Assembly: GCA_036897625.1 (NCBI GenBank)
Contig: JAYMTA010001248.1
Location: 1-20,962 of the forward strand
Direction: 5' to 3'
Length of the DNA stretch: 20,962 nt
Origin: Pelargonium cotyledonis
Taxonomy: Eukaryota; Streptophyta; Magnoliopsida; Geraniales; Geraniaceae
Positions 1 to 10,231 of this stretch are shown here, piece after piece; position 1 is the first letter of the stretch, and each line of letters opens with the position of its first letter. A model generated the notes under the pieces. It was not told the DNA's origin, made no database searches, and saw only the letters and a program-made list of their open reading frames with translations. The translations under genes and the position numbers were made by a program.

Positions 1-430
1 GCCATTTGCCAAAATACTTATGATTTTTTGGGTAGAATCAGTTGCCCCCCACTCCAAGCATCTTGGATTTATCGAAGTTGCGCTGGAGTAGATCGCGGTT
101 CGTCCCGGGCCGAGATTCTCGAGTGTTGACTTTTTGACCGGGAGTTGAATTTTGGGCCGAGAGAAGTTTTGGTCACCTCTCCTCTTATTCCTTTGATATT
201 TGATGGTCGGGGACACCCAAGAACGAAATTTAGCCAATTTCGGTCTGAAACCCCAAAGTTTGACTTTTTGACCCCGTATTTGACTTTGGTCAAACGGAGG
301 TTTGGTCGCTTCCCGCTTCACTTCGATGTTTTGATGGTCGGGGATGTCCAAGAGCGATATTTGGCCAACTTGGAGCCAAAACTTGAGTTTGACTTGTTTG
401 GTGGCATTTTGCTTGTACAGGATTTTGGTT
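1..430. repeat. Dispersed repeat with internal ~132-bp degenerate duplication
   Basis: This stretch is less AT-rich than the sequence that follows it and has no convincing coding frame. It contains two diverged copies of a unit of about 132 bp. The string TTGACTTTTTGACC occurs at 126 and 259, and TGATGGTCGG followed by a similar tail occurs at 201 and 332. Bases 37 to about 105 resemble 19208-19270 near the other end of the window, sharing GCCCCCCACTCC followed by a related GATTTATC...TGGAGTA segment. That dispersal suggests a transposable-element fragment, possibly LTR-derived, lying in an intron of the hydrolase gene. The family is not recognised. Confidence 0.5.
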
Positions 431-731
431 AGGTTAATTGAGCTCTCTGTATTTGTTTTGAACTTACTTCGTAGTTTGCATTTGGTTTGGTGCATTCTCC
501 TTTTTGCTCCCTTCACTAGAGAATATTTGTATAATCTATGACTGGATTTATGCCATTTTGTGGTTCTTCTAATATAAAATAGGCACAACTGAAATTTATA
601 TATCAAGGAGTAATTACATAAGTTATTTATTAGTTTCTGCAACTTACTGCCCTTTTTCTTTTGAGGAAATATTAGAAATTGAATGCATTGAAGTTATGCT
701 TAATGATATAGTACTGGATTATTTGGTGCAG

Positions 732-3700
732 GACAAGAATAATGGCAAAAGATGCGATTTCTTTACTAGATCATCTGAGATGGAAGAGAGCCCATGTTTT
801 TGGGCATTCTATGGGTGAGTTTTTGATACTGAGCTTTTTTAGTAGCTTTGTGTTCAGCTAAGTTGCTTGGTTATCCCTGAATTGAAATTCTTAGTCTATT
901 AGGGTGAGTGTAGATTCACTGTCATAGGGATCTGTTTGATTAAGGTAACAAAATTGCTAATTATGAATGAGTTTTAGTAAATTAAGTTTGTTTGCACCTT
1001 TTCCTCTAGCCCTTTTCAGATATGTTACCTTGTAGAATTTGAGCAAGTTGATTTCTCATTTTTTTTCGCTGTTAACTTCTGATCAAGTTGGAGACTATGA
1101 GTTGAAGTCTAGAAACTGAAGGCTACTCTTTCATATAATTGATTCTCAGTACATTATATTTTAAGCTTACTTGGCATTTTCTATTAAAACAGGAGCTATG
1201 ATTGCTTGCAAATTTGCAGCAATGGTGCCCGATAGAGTTCTGTCTTTGGCTTTACTTAATGTAACTGGTGGTGGATTTCAGTGTTTTCCAAAGGTATTTT
1301 TCTTTTATAACTAGTAAAACGCTGGCCTGTATTATTCTCTTGAAATGATTAACTCGAATGAAAATCAAACTATGAAGTCAATATTGTTTACCTGTTTTTG
1401 TCTATGTTACAGTACAAAAGTTATAAGATTCTCTGTTTACCTGTTTATGTCTATGTTACTGTACAAAAGTTATAAGATTCTCTGTTCACCTAGCCTAAAT
1501 ATACAGTTTATTGTCATTTGTGCATGCCTCTTAAAATGGAAGATCATTTTGTGACTATGGGAGTAATATGGTTTTGCATATATGCTTCTGCTGCAATGGA
1601 TCTTATTCCAACAGCAATAACTTTTTTGACTTGACACCGATGAGTAAAAATTTGAATTTTTCACAACATTGCATATTGCCAACCAAATCTCCAGGAATTA
1701 ACAAGTGATATTGCCTATCAAAATAATAATAATATAATATACGCATTTCTTGCTGTGATGCTGTAGTTATGAGGCTTCTGTTTCCCATGTATGACCTAAA
1801 GTATGTGGTTTTTGTGTCGATGGTTTGGTGATATCAAAACATTGTGGCTTGTAAAAAGAAAGCGGTTAAGATGTAAACTGTAATCTATTAGGATATTTTA
1901 GTATGTCAGTATTCTGAATGATATACAAGATATTTAGGTTGATTCAGAGTTATAATTAGGCGATCTGGCTCTGATATTCTGACCGATTAGTCTAGGTATT
2001 CAATTGCTCCAAGCGCATAGTTCAAATAAGTTTTTCTTTGATAGAGGAGTTATGTGGAATCAAGAGTTCACATTTGTGATTGGAAGACCAAGATTTTTCT
2101 GGCTCACAGAGCATGATGAACCTTGGCATCGTCATGAATCTCGTAATTTTGTGAATTCATGGAATAAAAAGCCAATAAAGATAATTTAGCACCTACATAA
2201 AAGCCTTAAGTTGATCTGTAACTACATGGACAGAAGTATGCAATAGTTTTTTCTTTAGAAAAAAGAAGAAAAAACTCAATAACAAATTATTGTTGAATAT
2301 AGGTTACAAACTGAGCAGGACTGGAAGACTGCATGATGTAACAAGACTCTATTGTACCTAATGTACTCAGCGTAAACTAGGTGGGCTGTATGCTGAGCAG
2401 CAAAGATCTGATACAGGGTTGGGGTTAGCTGTGGGCTAGTTGCTCTATCATTAGGAATTGTGTTCGCTTCCAACCTTGCCCTGCACTACCAACTATCAAA
2501 TATGGATTTTTTTTTATCAACTGACTATTGTCTTGGAACGGAATATGCAGTAACTAAATAATAGAGGAAGTGGTCCCTTTTATTTGGTTAGGGCTTAATA
2601 AAAGAGGGATACTAGAAATCTGACATTTGCGTACACTTTGCTACTGAACTTTTTTGTCATTACACATTATTTGGAGACACCCCAGGGTTTCTATACCACA
2701 ATTCTGCACATTTCTGAGCCAAACAGAAATTGGAAATCTGACATCTGCATACACTTTGCTACTGAACTTTTTTGTCATTACACATTATTTGGAGACACCC
2801 CAGGGTTTCTATACCACAATTCTGCACATTTCTGAGCCAAACAGAAATTGGAACATTTTTCAGTGCTTGTTGATTATTTCATGTCAGCAACTGTTAAGCT
2901 TTGGCATGCTAATCTTCAAGTAGTTATATTTCTGTATTAGAATACAGTCATCTGTAAATTTACAAAGATTGCCTCGATAGAATGTTTACTGTCCCTCTCT
3001 GGATGAAAACTAGAAGCATTATCTGATCCTGGAATTCAGCTATAGATAATTTATCTTTATTCTTGCAGTTTGACCGGCGAACAGTCTCGGTTGCAATCCG
3101 TTTCTTAAAGGCAAAGACTCCTGAAGAAAGGGCCGCTGTTGACTTGGACACCCACTACACAAAGGTAATAGATTAATAAAGTGTATCGTTAGTTAGGTCA
3201 TATAAACCGGTGATGATGACTGATAAGTAGTAGTCACCCCTCCCTTTCTCTGTTAATAAGTCGGCCTTCTTTATCATTAAATGGGATTGAGGTTGAGCAG
3301 AACCTTACTCAAACTTGGGATAATTTCTTACAGTTGATTGAGGAGAGCTTTGGGATGCATTTCGTATTTGCATACACTTTAAATAGGAGTATGGGATATG
3401 TAAAATGAGAAGTAGGAATGCATGTTTGGTTTGGCTATGAGTCAACTCACACAATTTCACTCTACATATGATGTGCAGGAATATCTCAATGAATATGTTG
3501 GAACTAATTCAAGAAGATCAATTTTATATCAAGTAAGAATTACCTAACTCTATCATTCGTATTTGACTGTGCACTCTATTCTTGTTGTCACTTCAAAGTT
3601 CACTAGTTAATTTGATTTTCCACCATAGACTGCAATAAGGTGTTTATTGATCTTCACTTCCTGTGTAATGTATGATTTAATGACTATAAGGACAGATGTA

Positions 3701-6700
3701 CGTTGGTATGGTATGTTATGGTACCTGTGTAACAATTTTCAGTTTAAAGAAGATAAAATTGCAGGTTACTTAACAATCTCTTATTTCTGATTCAAATTCA
3801 TTATAATGAATTACCTCAAGGATCCTACGATAGTTCCACAGTTGTGTATTTAAATTAGAGCTGATCCGAAATGCATAGCCGGTTGTTTTAATCAAAAGGG
3901 GCAACTATTTTCTAGGGTAGTGTCCCATATCTTTTTCATGTTTACTTTAGAACCTCTAGTCTTCTTCATTACCTCTTTCAAAAAACTTCTACCGTCTTTA
4001 ATTTAGGTAGCTTTGAATTAATTTTTTTGGAATAAGAATGACAATGAAGAAAACGGGAATGAGAATGAGATTCCCATTACAGAGTCATTTCATAACCAAC
4101 TAGTCTTCATTCAAACAAGAAACAGCAACTATGAGAATCTCATTGCGATTCTTAATTTCTATTCCTGAACATTGTTTTACTCTAAACAATACCTTACAGG
4201 CATCTCAAGAGACCCTTCTTTTTCATATTCACTTTGGAACTTCTTCTTCATATTCTACTCACTCCGCCTCGAATTAATTGTCCAATTTCCATATTTTGTG
4301 AACATTTATAATAATATCCTTATACCATCATGTGCTCTTGTTGTAACAAACTCAAAGGATTCTAACCAACCTTTTTAAGGATATTATTTGGTAAATCATG
4401 CATAACTAACTATCCAAAATAGGAAGTTGACAATTATTTTGGGACGAAGGAAGTATATAATTTACAGCTTTACGGTAATTAGTTTTAGTTTAAGAAATAT
4501 GATATCTAGTCCTTGTGCACAATGCTCATTACAAAATTACTCTTATTTTTTCTGCAATAGTGTTCTATTGAAAATGTATTTTAGAATGTAATTAGGGGTT
4601 ACTAAAAAAAAAAGTATATCTCCCTCGACATATTTATTCTACTGGGGTATTGTTTTTCTTACTGAAAACTGGTTAACTTCTAGAAACCAACTGGAATTAA
4701 GAGAATACAAGTTATCTGCTGCATGAACCCTGAATATATTAGCAGTTTACTTAGAAAATGAATATTTAAGAGAGTTATCGAGTTGGTTTCTTTCACCAAC
4801 TCAGTCACTGGCTTTGCATATGGTATGCATATCTATAACTTTTTGTTTCCTTTTTTGGCTCATATGTCAAGTAACTGAAGAGTAATGGATGGAACTACCC
4901 TTGTTAGCTAGAACTGTTGATATTAGTTTCTGATCAATGGCCTTTGCCAAAGAGGTTTTGATTAGTGAATTAATTATAGTTTTTCCATGAAAGAAGAGAG
5001 AAAAACTCAAGAGGTCTTATAGATATCCCATAAAATAAGATGTACCTTACCCAATTTGAGTCTTCTAAGTTTATGAGGTACTATGTTAAGTCCTTAAGAG
5101 TTAAGATTCACATACTTGAAACATGTGTTTGGCAGGAATATGTAAAGGGTATATCAGCAACTGGTATGCAATCTAACCACGGTTTTGAGGGTCAAGTAAG
5201 TGCATGCTGGACACATAGAGTGACACAAGCAGATATTGAATCAATCCGTTCTGGTGGGTTTCTTGTATCAGTCATTCATGGGAGGTACACACTGCTACTT
5301 CAAAAGCACCGCTTGAATACATCTTTGTAGTTTTATAACCCTAGTTGGTATTCTTTCTTTTTTTTTTTCTGTTTTTGCATTACAGTTATATGAAAATTAC
5401 AATACAATGCTTGCTAGTTTGTGCATGGACACATGAATGGTGATTTTCTGTGGATCCTTCATTCTTCAAGATTTTTTTTAATAAAAAAAGAGATTCTACA
5501 AATATGAACATAAAGTGCCCTACTGTAGAAGAGGAATTATATAACTATTGGTTAGTGTCACCTGAGCATTTTATATAGATAGATATTGTTTAGTTTTGCT
5601 TATATAGGGTTTCCATATTTAAGGGTTCAAGAAAGATTACACACTCCAAAGTACTACTATTCAATAGCAAAGAACTTATTGAAAATGTATAACTCTTTTT
5701 ATTCAAATCAAGTTGATTGTATACAAAAAAATAGTAAATTGTTTAAGACTTGAGGTTTTGTATTCCATTCAAGCAAATGTATCTTATTGTGTTACATCTA
5801 TCATAACTAGATCACATGCTGCAATATATGTGAACTAATCCATTTAGAATTGCTTTTTCTTGATGCTAATTGCGGAACTATGATTGTGTAGGTACGATAT
5901 CATTGCTCAAATATACTACGCAAGGAAACTTGCCGAGAAGCTTCAACCCATAGCTAGAATGGTAGATCTTCATGGGGGCCATCTTGTAAGCCATGAGAGA
6001 CCTGAAGAGGTAATTGATATGTATGCATGGATGTGATAAATTTTAACTTTGTGGAGCATAGGATTGTGGTATGGAGACAACCAAAAATACAAGGGTCGCT
6101 ACATGGAATTTGGGTTCTGAGTGTAACTCCACTAATCCTTCCAATGGCTAGATGAGAGCTCTTACTTCCCTATAGTACCTAAACCTGCAAAACAAGACTT
6201 CCCCTGACTGAAATCCCTCCTAGTCCAAAGCCAGACTATGCTCACGTTATTTATATGAAGGTTGCTTCTACTTCTCTTGCTGTGACGTGGAGCATTGCTT
6301 TGCACTGCGTGCTGGGCCGCATCCTTTGGGCCTTTCTAGGCTGAGTGTTTTGGGAGGTCCATTGCATTGCCCAGCGTCCAGGCTAGTCACAGCATGGCAG
6401 CCGGATATTCTGTCCTTAACACTGAGTACTGATTGACAATATTTATATTAAGTTGGTAAAGTTTTATGAGAGCAAAGAAGAATTATCGCATATGATGTCA
6501 TTTGGGGCAATAAAGAGAAGTGCCTGTATGCATATAAGAATACAGCTATCTGCAAATAGTTTACAATTTTCAGATCATAAGGCTTACATTTTGACATAGA
6601 AAGAATAACACATCATTTATGCTTCTCACGTGGAAGAATCCTAGAGAATATACACCATAAAGCTTCTCCCCAATACAGATTTTTTTATTTGATGTAATTA

Positions 6701-7293
6701 AGCTTGGTAATGGAAATGAAACCTGTACACTGATTTTTTTCATTGTATGATGTAAGGTCAATCAAGCTCTTCTTCAGTTGATCAAGGCATCAGAAATAAA
6801 GATAAGCCCACATGAATGGACTAATTTACCCGAGAAAAGTCCCAGTAAGCATTCACTGCCAAGAGGGCTTGTTATCTTGTTTTTATTTTATGAAATCTCT
6901 GTCTGAAATGTCATGATCCATCCTAAAGTTACATTGAAGGGAGAGTTAACGAGTGTGTGCGTACTACCAAATTGATTTGGCCTTGACACCCTATCCACTG
7001 TTCTTGTTAGTCGTTACTAAATGATGTGTTGTATTGAGAGACCAAATCCAGAATAATAGGTGGTGTTTGCTAATATTTGGTATTATTACTTGTTAGGGTG
7101 GATGGGGGCAATGGTAACGTTTGGCAGAACAAATGCCGAGGGGGGGAGCAGTTTCTCTTTCATGCGTGTGTTGTTAGAAAAGCTCTTTCTCTTCCTATTA
7201 TACTTCATTGGTCTGTTTTCAATGGCATTTGAGTATCCAAGAAGAGCCTTGAGAAATCTTAAATTAGCTAGAATTGGAGCCGCCCCCACGTAA
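732..7293 (+). CDS. Alpha/beta-hydrolase superfamily protein, 3' part of gene (8 exons visible)
   Basis: Plant alpha/beta-hydrolase fold protein; the substrate is not known. Visible exons: 732-814, 1193-1293, 3069-3164, 3479-3532, 5136-5284, 5892-6009, 6757-6844 and 7097-7293. All have GT-AG borders and compatible phases, giving 294 complete codons before TAA. The first visible exon opens mid-codon after a cag acceptor and reads TRIMAKDAISLLDHLRW, so earlier exons with the N-terminal strands lie off the left edge. The nucleophile elbow GHSMG ends exon 1 (Ser codon 808-810). The likely acid is the Asp of HGRYD, across the 5284/5892 junction. The catalytic His is in GGHLVSHE (codon 5980-5982). 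A C-terminal hydrophobic segment (LFLFLLYFIGLFSMAF) could anchor the protein in a membrane. The last acceptor (ttgttag at 7096) was chosen by phase and is the least certain. A further 3' intron is possible: the stop TAA sits inside a GTAAGC donor, see findings. Bacterial relatives are often annotated RutD-like, but function cannot be inferred from that. Confidence 0.88.
815..1192 (+). other. Hydrolase intron after the GHSMG exon
   Basis: Intron with a gtgagt donor at 815 and an acag acceptor ending at 1192. It splits the second Gly codon of the nucleophile elbow (G|GA). The sequence is AT-rich and nothing else is visible in it. Confidence 0.85.
1386..1493. repeat. 49-bp tandem duplication, about 2.2 copies
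   Basis: A unit beginning GTTTACCTGTTT occurs at 1386 and 1435, followed by a partial third start (GTTCACCTAG) at 1484. The copies differ at only a few positions, so this is a recent local duplication inside an intron. Confidence 0.85.
2615..2850. repeat. 118-bp tandem duplication, 2 copies
   Basis: The unit beginning GAAATCTGACAT starts at 2615 and again at 2733 and is almost identical throughout. The visible differences are ATTTGCG versus ATCTGCA near the start. It lies in a hydrolase intron and has no coding meaning. Confidence 0.92.
4030..4165. repeat. Possible MITE, GAATGAGAATGAGATTCCC type
   Basis: The left part has repeated GAATGA/GAATGG-like words and AATGAGATTCCCATT. The right part has GAGAATCTCATTGCGATTC and ATTTCTATTCC, roughly complementary to the left. 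This resembles dispersed plant MITEs whose ends are rich in GGAATG. No target duplication could be assigned. Confidence 0.3.
4256..4455. mobile_element. Stowaway/mariner-type MITE
   Basis: About 200 bp bounded by TA. The left end reads TACTCACTCCGCCTCGAATT and continues AATTGTCC. The right end reads GACAATTATTTTGGGACGAA followed by GGAAGTA, so its complement begins CTTCCTTCGTCCCAAAATAA. The inverted ends agree over roughly 30 bp with some mismatches, and the CTCCGTCCC-like tips plus TA flanks are typical of plant Tc1/mariner MITEs. The interior (ACAAACTCAAAGGATTCTAA..., AAATCATGCATAACTAACT) resembles the element at 9223-9435. Confidence 0.72.
5285..5891 (+). other. Hydrolase intron, no further feature seen
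   Basis: Intron splitting the Arg codon of HGR|YD (AG|G), with a gtacac donor and a gtgtag acceptor. It is AT-rich with T-runs, and nothing else is recognised. Confidence 0.8.
6010..6756 (+). other. Hydrolase intron with a GC-richer insert of unknown origin
   Basis: Intron between ...SHERPEE and VNQALLQ, with a gtaatt donor and a gtaag acceptor. Bases of about 6070-6425 are clearly richer in G and C than the rest (for example GCTGGGCCGCATCCTTTGGG). This looks like an inserted repeat fragment, but I cannot define ends or assign a family. Confidence 0.55.
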
Positions 7294-7574
7294 GCTATAA
7301 TATTGGAACCCCACCCCCTTGTCTATTATATGGTAAATATTATATATTGGCAATAAAAAAATGTATCCTACATGAGATGATTGATTAACAGTTTTTAACC
7401 TTTTGCAGAAGGGGATTGTAACAGGGTATTCTGCTTTGCCTAAAGCTAGTGGATGGACTGGAGGGTGGAGGAGCCATCTACTGATCTACACAAAGGAGAA
7501 TAAATACCATTGGTTCTACAAAAGTAAATAGCAGTTCTTGCTGAAGAGGAAGAATATGATACATCATGAGTAAT

Positions 7575-7607
<33 letters not shown>

Positions 7608-8147
7608 TTCAAAAGAAAAGTATAAGATGTAATTTTTGGTATTCAAATACTGTAAGTGATGATGCTAATGAAGAAACATTTATGGAATAACAGTGACCAG
7701 GTTTTGCCTATGTTTTGTTGAAGTACTCAATCTGGTAAGTAGAACAAATATACGAACTTAAAAAAGTCATTCAACAGTGAGAGTATCATATTCATTGAAA
7801 AATGTCGAAGAAGAGCATTCTTACCAGTATCATTCAATACAAATGAAGATCAGCTGTTGGTGTTGGCCTCCATAACCACAAACAAACTTGCATTTTCACA
7901 GAGTGAGAGAGAGGACAGACATGGCTGTTTGGTTTTTGTTGCCCAGATGCATGGTTTAGTGTGCAAAACAATGATCACCATAATACATGTAATATCCATG
8001 AAATCATTACAAATATACCTCTCCAATTAGAATATACCTTTTCTCAATCCTACTAGGGGTATTATTGTCAAATACTCATGTCTCCAAACATTAAGGAAGG
8101 GTATGTTTTGTAATTTAAACTCCTGTTTGGGGTTGTTTTTGTAATTT
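7294..8147. other. Intergenic region / hydrolase 3' UTR, no gene
   Basis: Contains the likely 3' UTR of the hydrolase, a possible terminal intron and exon (donor GTAAGC at 7289, acceptor ttttgcag ending at 7408), a T30 tract at 7577-7606, and the approach to the Pcc1 promoter. The only open frames are short and two of them are simple consequences of the homopolymer or of exon antisense. Confidence 0.6.
7577..7606. repeat. Poly(T) tract, 30 bp
   Basis: Thirty uninterrupted T residues downstream of the hydrolase stop codon. It could be a simple homopolymer expansion or the A-tail of a retroposed insertion on the minus strand. No flanking target duplication is obvious. Confidence 0.95.
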
Positions 8148-8171
8148 TATAAAAATGACCATAAACCCTAA
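8148..8171 (+). promoter_or_regulatory. Pcc1 core promoter: TATA box and telo-box
   Basis: TATAAAAA at 8148-8155 lies about 70 bp upstream of the Pcc1 start codon and is followed by a telo-box AAACCCTAA at 8163-8171. Telo-boxes are common near transcription starts of plant translation-related and housekeeping genes, which suits a tRNA-modification subunit. Transcription probably begins between about 8170 and 8190. Confidence 0.5.
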
Positions 8172-8221
8172 CGAGCAAACAAACGCAATCCAAAAACAAT
8201 AATCTCCAACTCTTGAAGACT

Positions 8222-9646
8222 ATGGCCGACTCTTCCCTATGGCAATTCACCTGGTACCCTTCTCTTTCTTCTCTCATATGGGTTTGGTTCGTACTATGCT
8301 AATTTTGATGAATAGTTTAATCTCCATGATACTGTAGACATGGGTTCTTTGTTCAAATTTTCAGAAGAAAATAAATCACTTTCTTTATAGAGAAATACAT
8401 TTACCACAAATTTAACTCTTTATCAACTTCTTGTTCAGGATACAAATTGTGAATGTTCCAATAATCCCACAGCCATGACCTTTCAATAGACTTATCAAAT
8501 TTAGTATAAGCTTTGTTTTATCCCTGTGCTCTTCAACCAGCTACAACCTGTATTGAAAACCCCAGCTCTTGTACAAACTCACAATCTTTGGATTGTAAAA
8601 CATAATTTGCTGATGTAGCAGAAAACAGAGTTGGCCAGGGGAAGAGATCAAAACCCTAGTTCTGACCTATCTGGTAGTAAAGTCAATTTTTTTTACTTTA
8701 GGGCACCAACAATAGCTTAGTTTCAAGCGGAATATTTTTTCCCCCATAACTCTAAAAGTTGATGGTGGTTCATTGTATTTGCTACTACTTGCTGCTTTGT
8801 TTGAAATAGAAGGAAAAATGTCTGACTTGCATATTGGAATATTAGTAGCATTATTCATCATTTCTTACTTACAATGGTATTGTGATGTTATGTCTTTCAA
8901 AAACAATGGTTGATGTTTCTGCGTTGTACCTGTTAATTTGTTATTAACTGGATACTTGATCTCCTGCAGTGATTTGGAAGTAGATTACAAGTCTGAGGTT
9001 AATGCTTCCATGGTATATGCCGCACTAGCTGTTGATAAGGAGGTAATGTTGTATGCTGTTTCAAACGAACTCTTGAACCATTATTAACAGTTGAACTGGA
9101 TAATGATTCGGCTATGCTTCTAACTGCAGTTGCAGCCAGACAAAGTGAGAAGGCAGATGAAAGTATCTGACGGGAAGCTTTCAGTGTAAGCTTCGTTTTC
9201 TTTAAACATTGAAACATAATGATACACCCTCCATCCCAAAATGATTGTGTACTTCCCTATTTTTATAGAAATTAAGGATGTGCTAGTTAGTAGTTAGGGT
9301 TTGACTTTTCCTTTTATGATGCTCCACGTGCTCTTGATGCGACAAACTAAAGTGTTCTAACTATTTAAAGATATTGTTGATAATTCATGCCCAATTATCT
9401 AACCATATAGTGAAGTAGATACTCATCTTTGGACGTTTTTTTCCAGAGAAAGTGGATTGATTTTATTGACAAAACTTAGATGGCCATCGTCTTTTATTAG
9501 TAATCCTCTCATTTTGCATTTGTGGATTCAGGCACTTTGAAGCAGTTGAGGCGAGGTTTCTTCGTGCATCATTTAGTGCTTTCGTTGACGTTCTCACCCT
9601 CGCGACGAAAACAATTGAAGAATTCGGACAAGCTATGGAATTGTAA
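8222..9646 (+). CDS. PCC1: KEOPS/EKC complex subunit Pcc1 (CTAG/Pcc1 family), complete, 4 exons
   Basis: Exons 8222-8253, 8970-9042, 9130-9185 and 9532-9646, all GT-AG and in phase, encode 91 aa. It begins MADSSLWQFTCDLEVDYKSE, continues with ASMVYAALAVDKE and LQPDKVRRQMKV, and ends SVHFEAVEARFLRASFSAFV...EEFGQAMEL before TAA. This is the whole compact Pcc1 fold (LAGE3/Pcc1 family), at the usual length of plant homologues. Pcc1 is a small subunit of the KEOPS/EKC complex, which makes the t6A modification at position 37 of ANN-decoding tRNAs with Kae1/OSGEP and Bud32; Pcc1 binds Kae1 and mediates dimerisation. The start is the first ATG after the telo-box, and the 32-nt first exon codes only the N-terminal tail. 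It is convergent with ABIL, with stop codons 585 bp apart. Older annotation names such as 'transcription factor Pcc1' refer to the same family. Confidence 0.93.
8254..8969 (+). other. First Pcc1 intron, no further feature
   Basis: A 716-bp intron with a gtaccc donor and a ctcctgcag acceptor, splitting a Cys codon (TG|T). AT-rich; no coding or repeat structure is recognised inside it. Confidence 0.85.
9223..9435. mobile_element. Stowaway/mariner-type MITE, right end degraded
   Basis: The left end reads TACACCCTCCATCCCAAAAT with GATTGTGTACTTCC following, close to the CTCCGTCCC consensus. The right end has GAAGTAGATACTCATCTTTG then GACG, complementary to it, and then degrades into unrelated sequence. 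Interior words (GCGACAAACTAAAGTGTTCT, GATAATTCATGCCCAATTAT) match the element at 4256-4455 in the same order. It sits in the third intron of Pcc1, 37 bp after the donor. Confidence 0.65.
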
Positions 9647-10231
9647 CATACATCTCAATTGCTTTTAGTCATTTCTTTGAAAGAACTGAAACACCAGAAT
9701 TGTTGTGTTGTGTAGTAGTTTAATTACACCAGAAAATATCATATAAATATTTTCCCTATGTATACCACCTATTTATTGTTGTGATACATTTCTACCAAAT
9801 GTGAATATTCATTATCATAGAACTTATTGAGAAGTAAAACATGTTTTCAAATATCAATACCCACTTCATACAAAATTGTACAAGTTTTGCTATATTGAAA
9901 AATGGCATTCAAACCAGAACTATGGGCATAACAATATATCATTAATGAAATGAAGAGTGTATCTTTTTACACATTGGATTTTCCTATAATAAGAAAGAAA
10001 TGAACTAATCTTACATGTAATTTCTAAATGGCAGTAAACCTTGTAATCATTGTTGTGCCATGATACATTGCACTGCATAAAGGAAAACACAAATACAAAA
10101 ATACAAAATGGGATCCAGAGTAGAGAAGAGAGAGCTTTTGCTCCCCACCATGGCCTCTCCTCCTCCAACATAATCCAGAACAAACCATTGGTCATTTCTG
10201 ATTCTAGTTCCACTCTTCTTGTCTCATTTTA
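9647..10231. other. Convergent intergenic region (3' UTRs of Pcc1 and ABIL)
   Basis: 585 bp between the Pcc1 stop and the ABIL stop, AT-rich. No gene or repeat was identified. Open frames on either strand here overlap the ABIL last exon antisense or lack any family resemblance. Confidence 0.7.

Larger units (their letters stand above)
1294..3068 (+). other. Large hydrolase intron (1.8 kb) with tandem duplications
   Basis: Phase-0 intron with a gtattt donor and a cttgcag acceptor. It holds a 49-bp and a 118-bp tandem duplication (listed separately). Open frames inside it, including those at 2004-2189 and 2638-2923, match no recognisable family, and the latter simply follow the duplication. 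I regard the intron as non-coding. Confidence 0.8.
3533..5135 (+). other. Large hydrolase intron (1.6 kb) containing MITE-like sequence
   Basis: Phase-0 intron between ...RRSILYQ and EYVKGIS, with a gtaaga donor and a ggcag acceptor. It contains a Stowaway-like element at 4256-4455 and, just upstream, a stretch at about 4030-4165 rich in GGGAATGAGAATGAGATTCCCAT-type sequence that may be another MITE. No exon is evident inside it. Confidence 0.75.

Noticed and set aside
7651..7720. Possible C/D-box snoRNA starting at a GTGATGA word
   Set aside because: No CTGA D-box at a suitable distance and no terminal stem.
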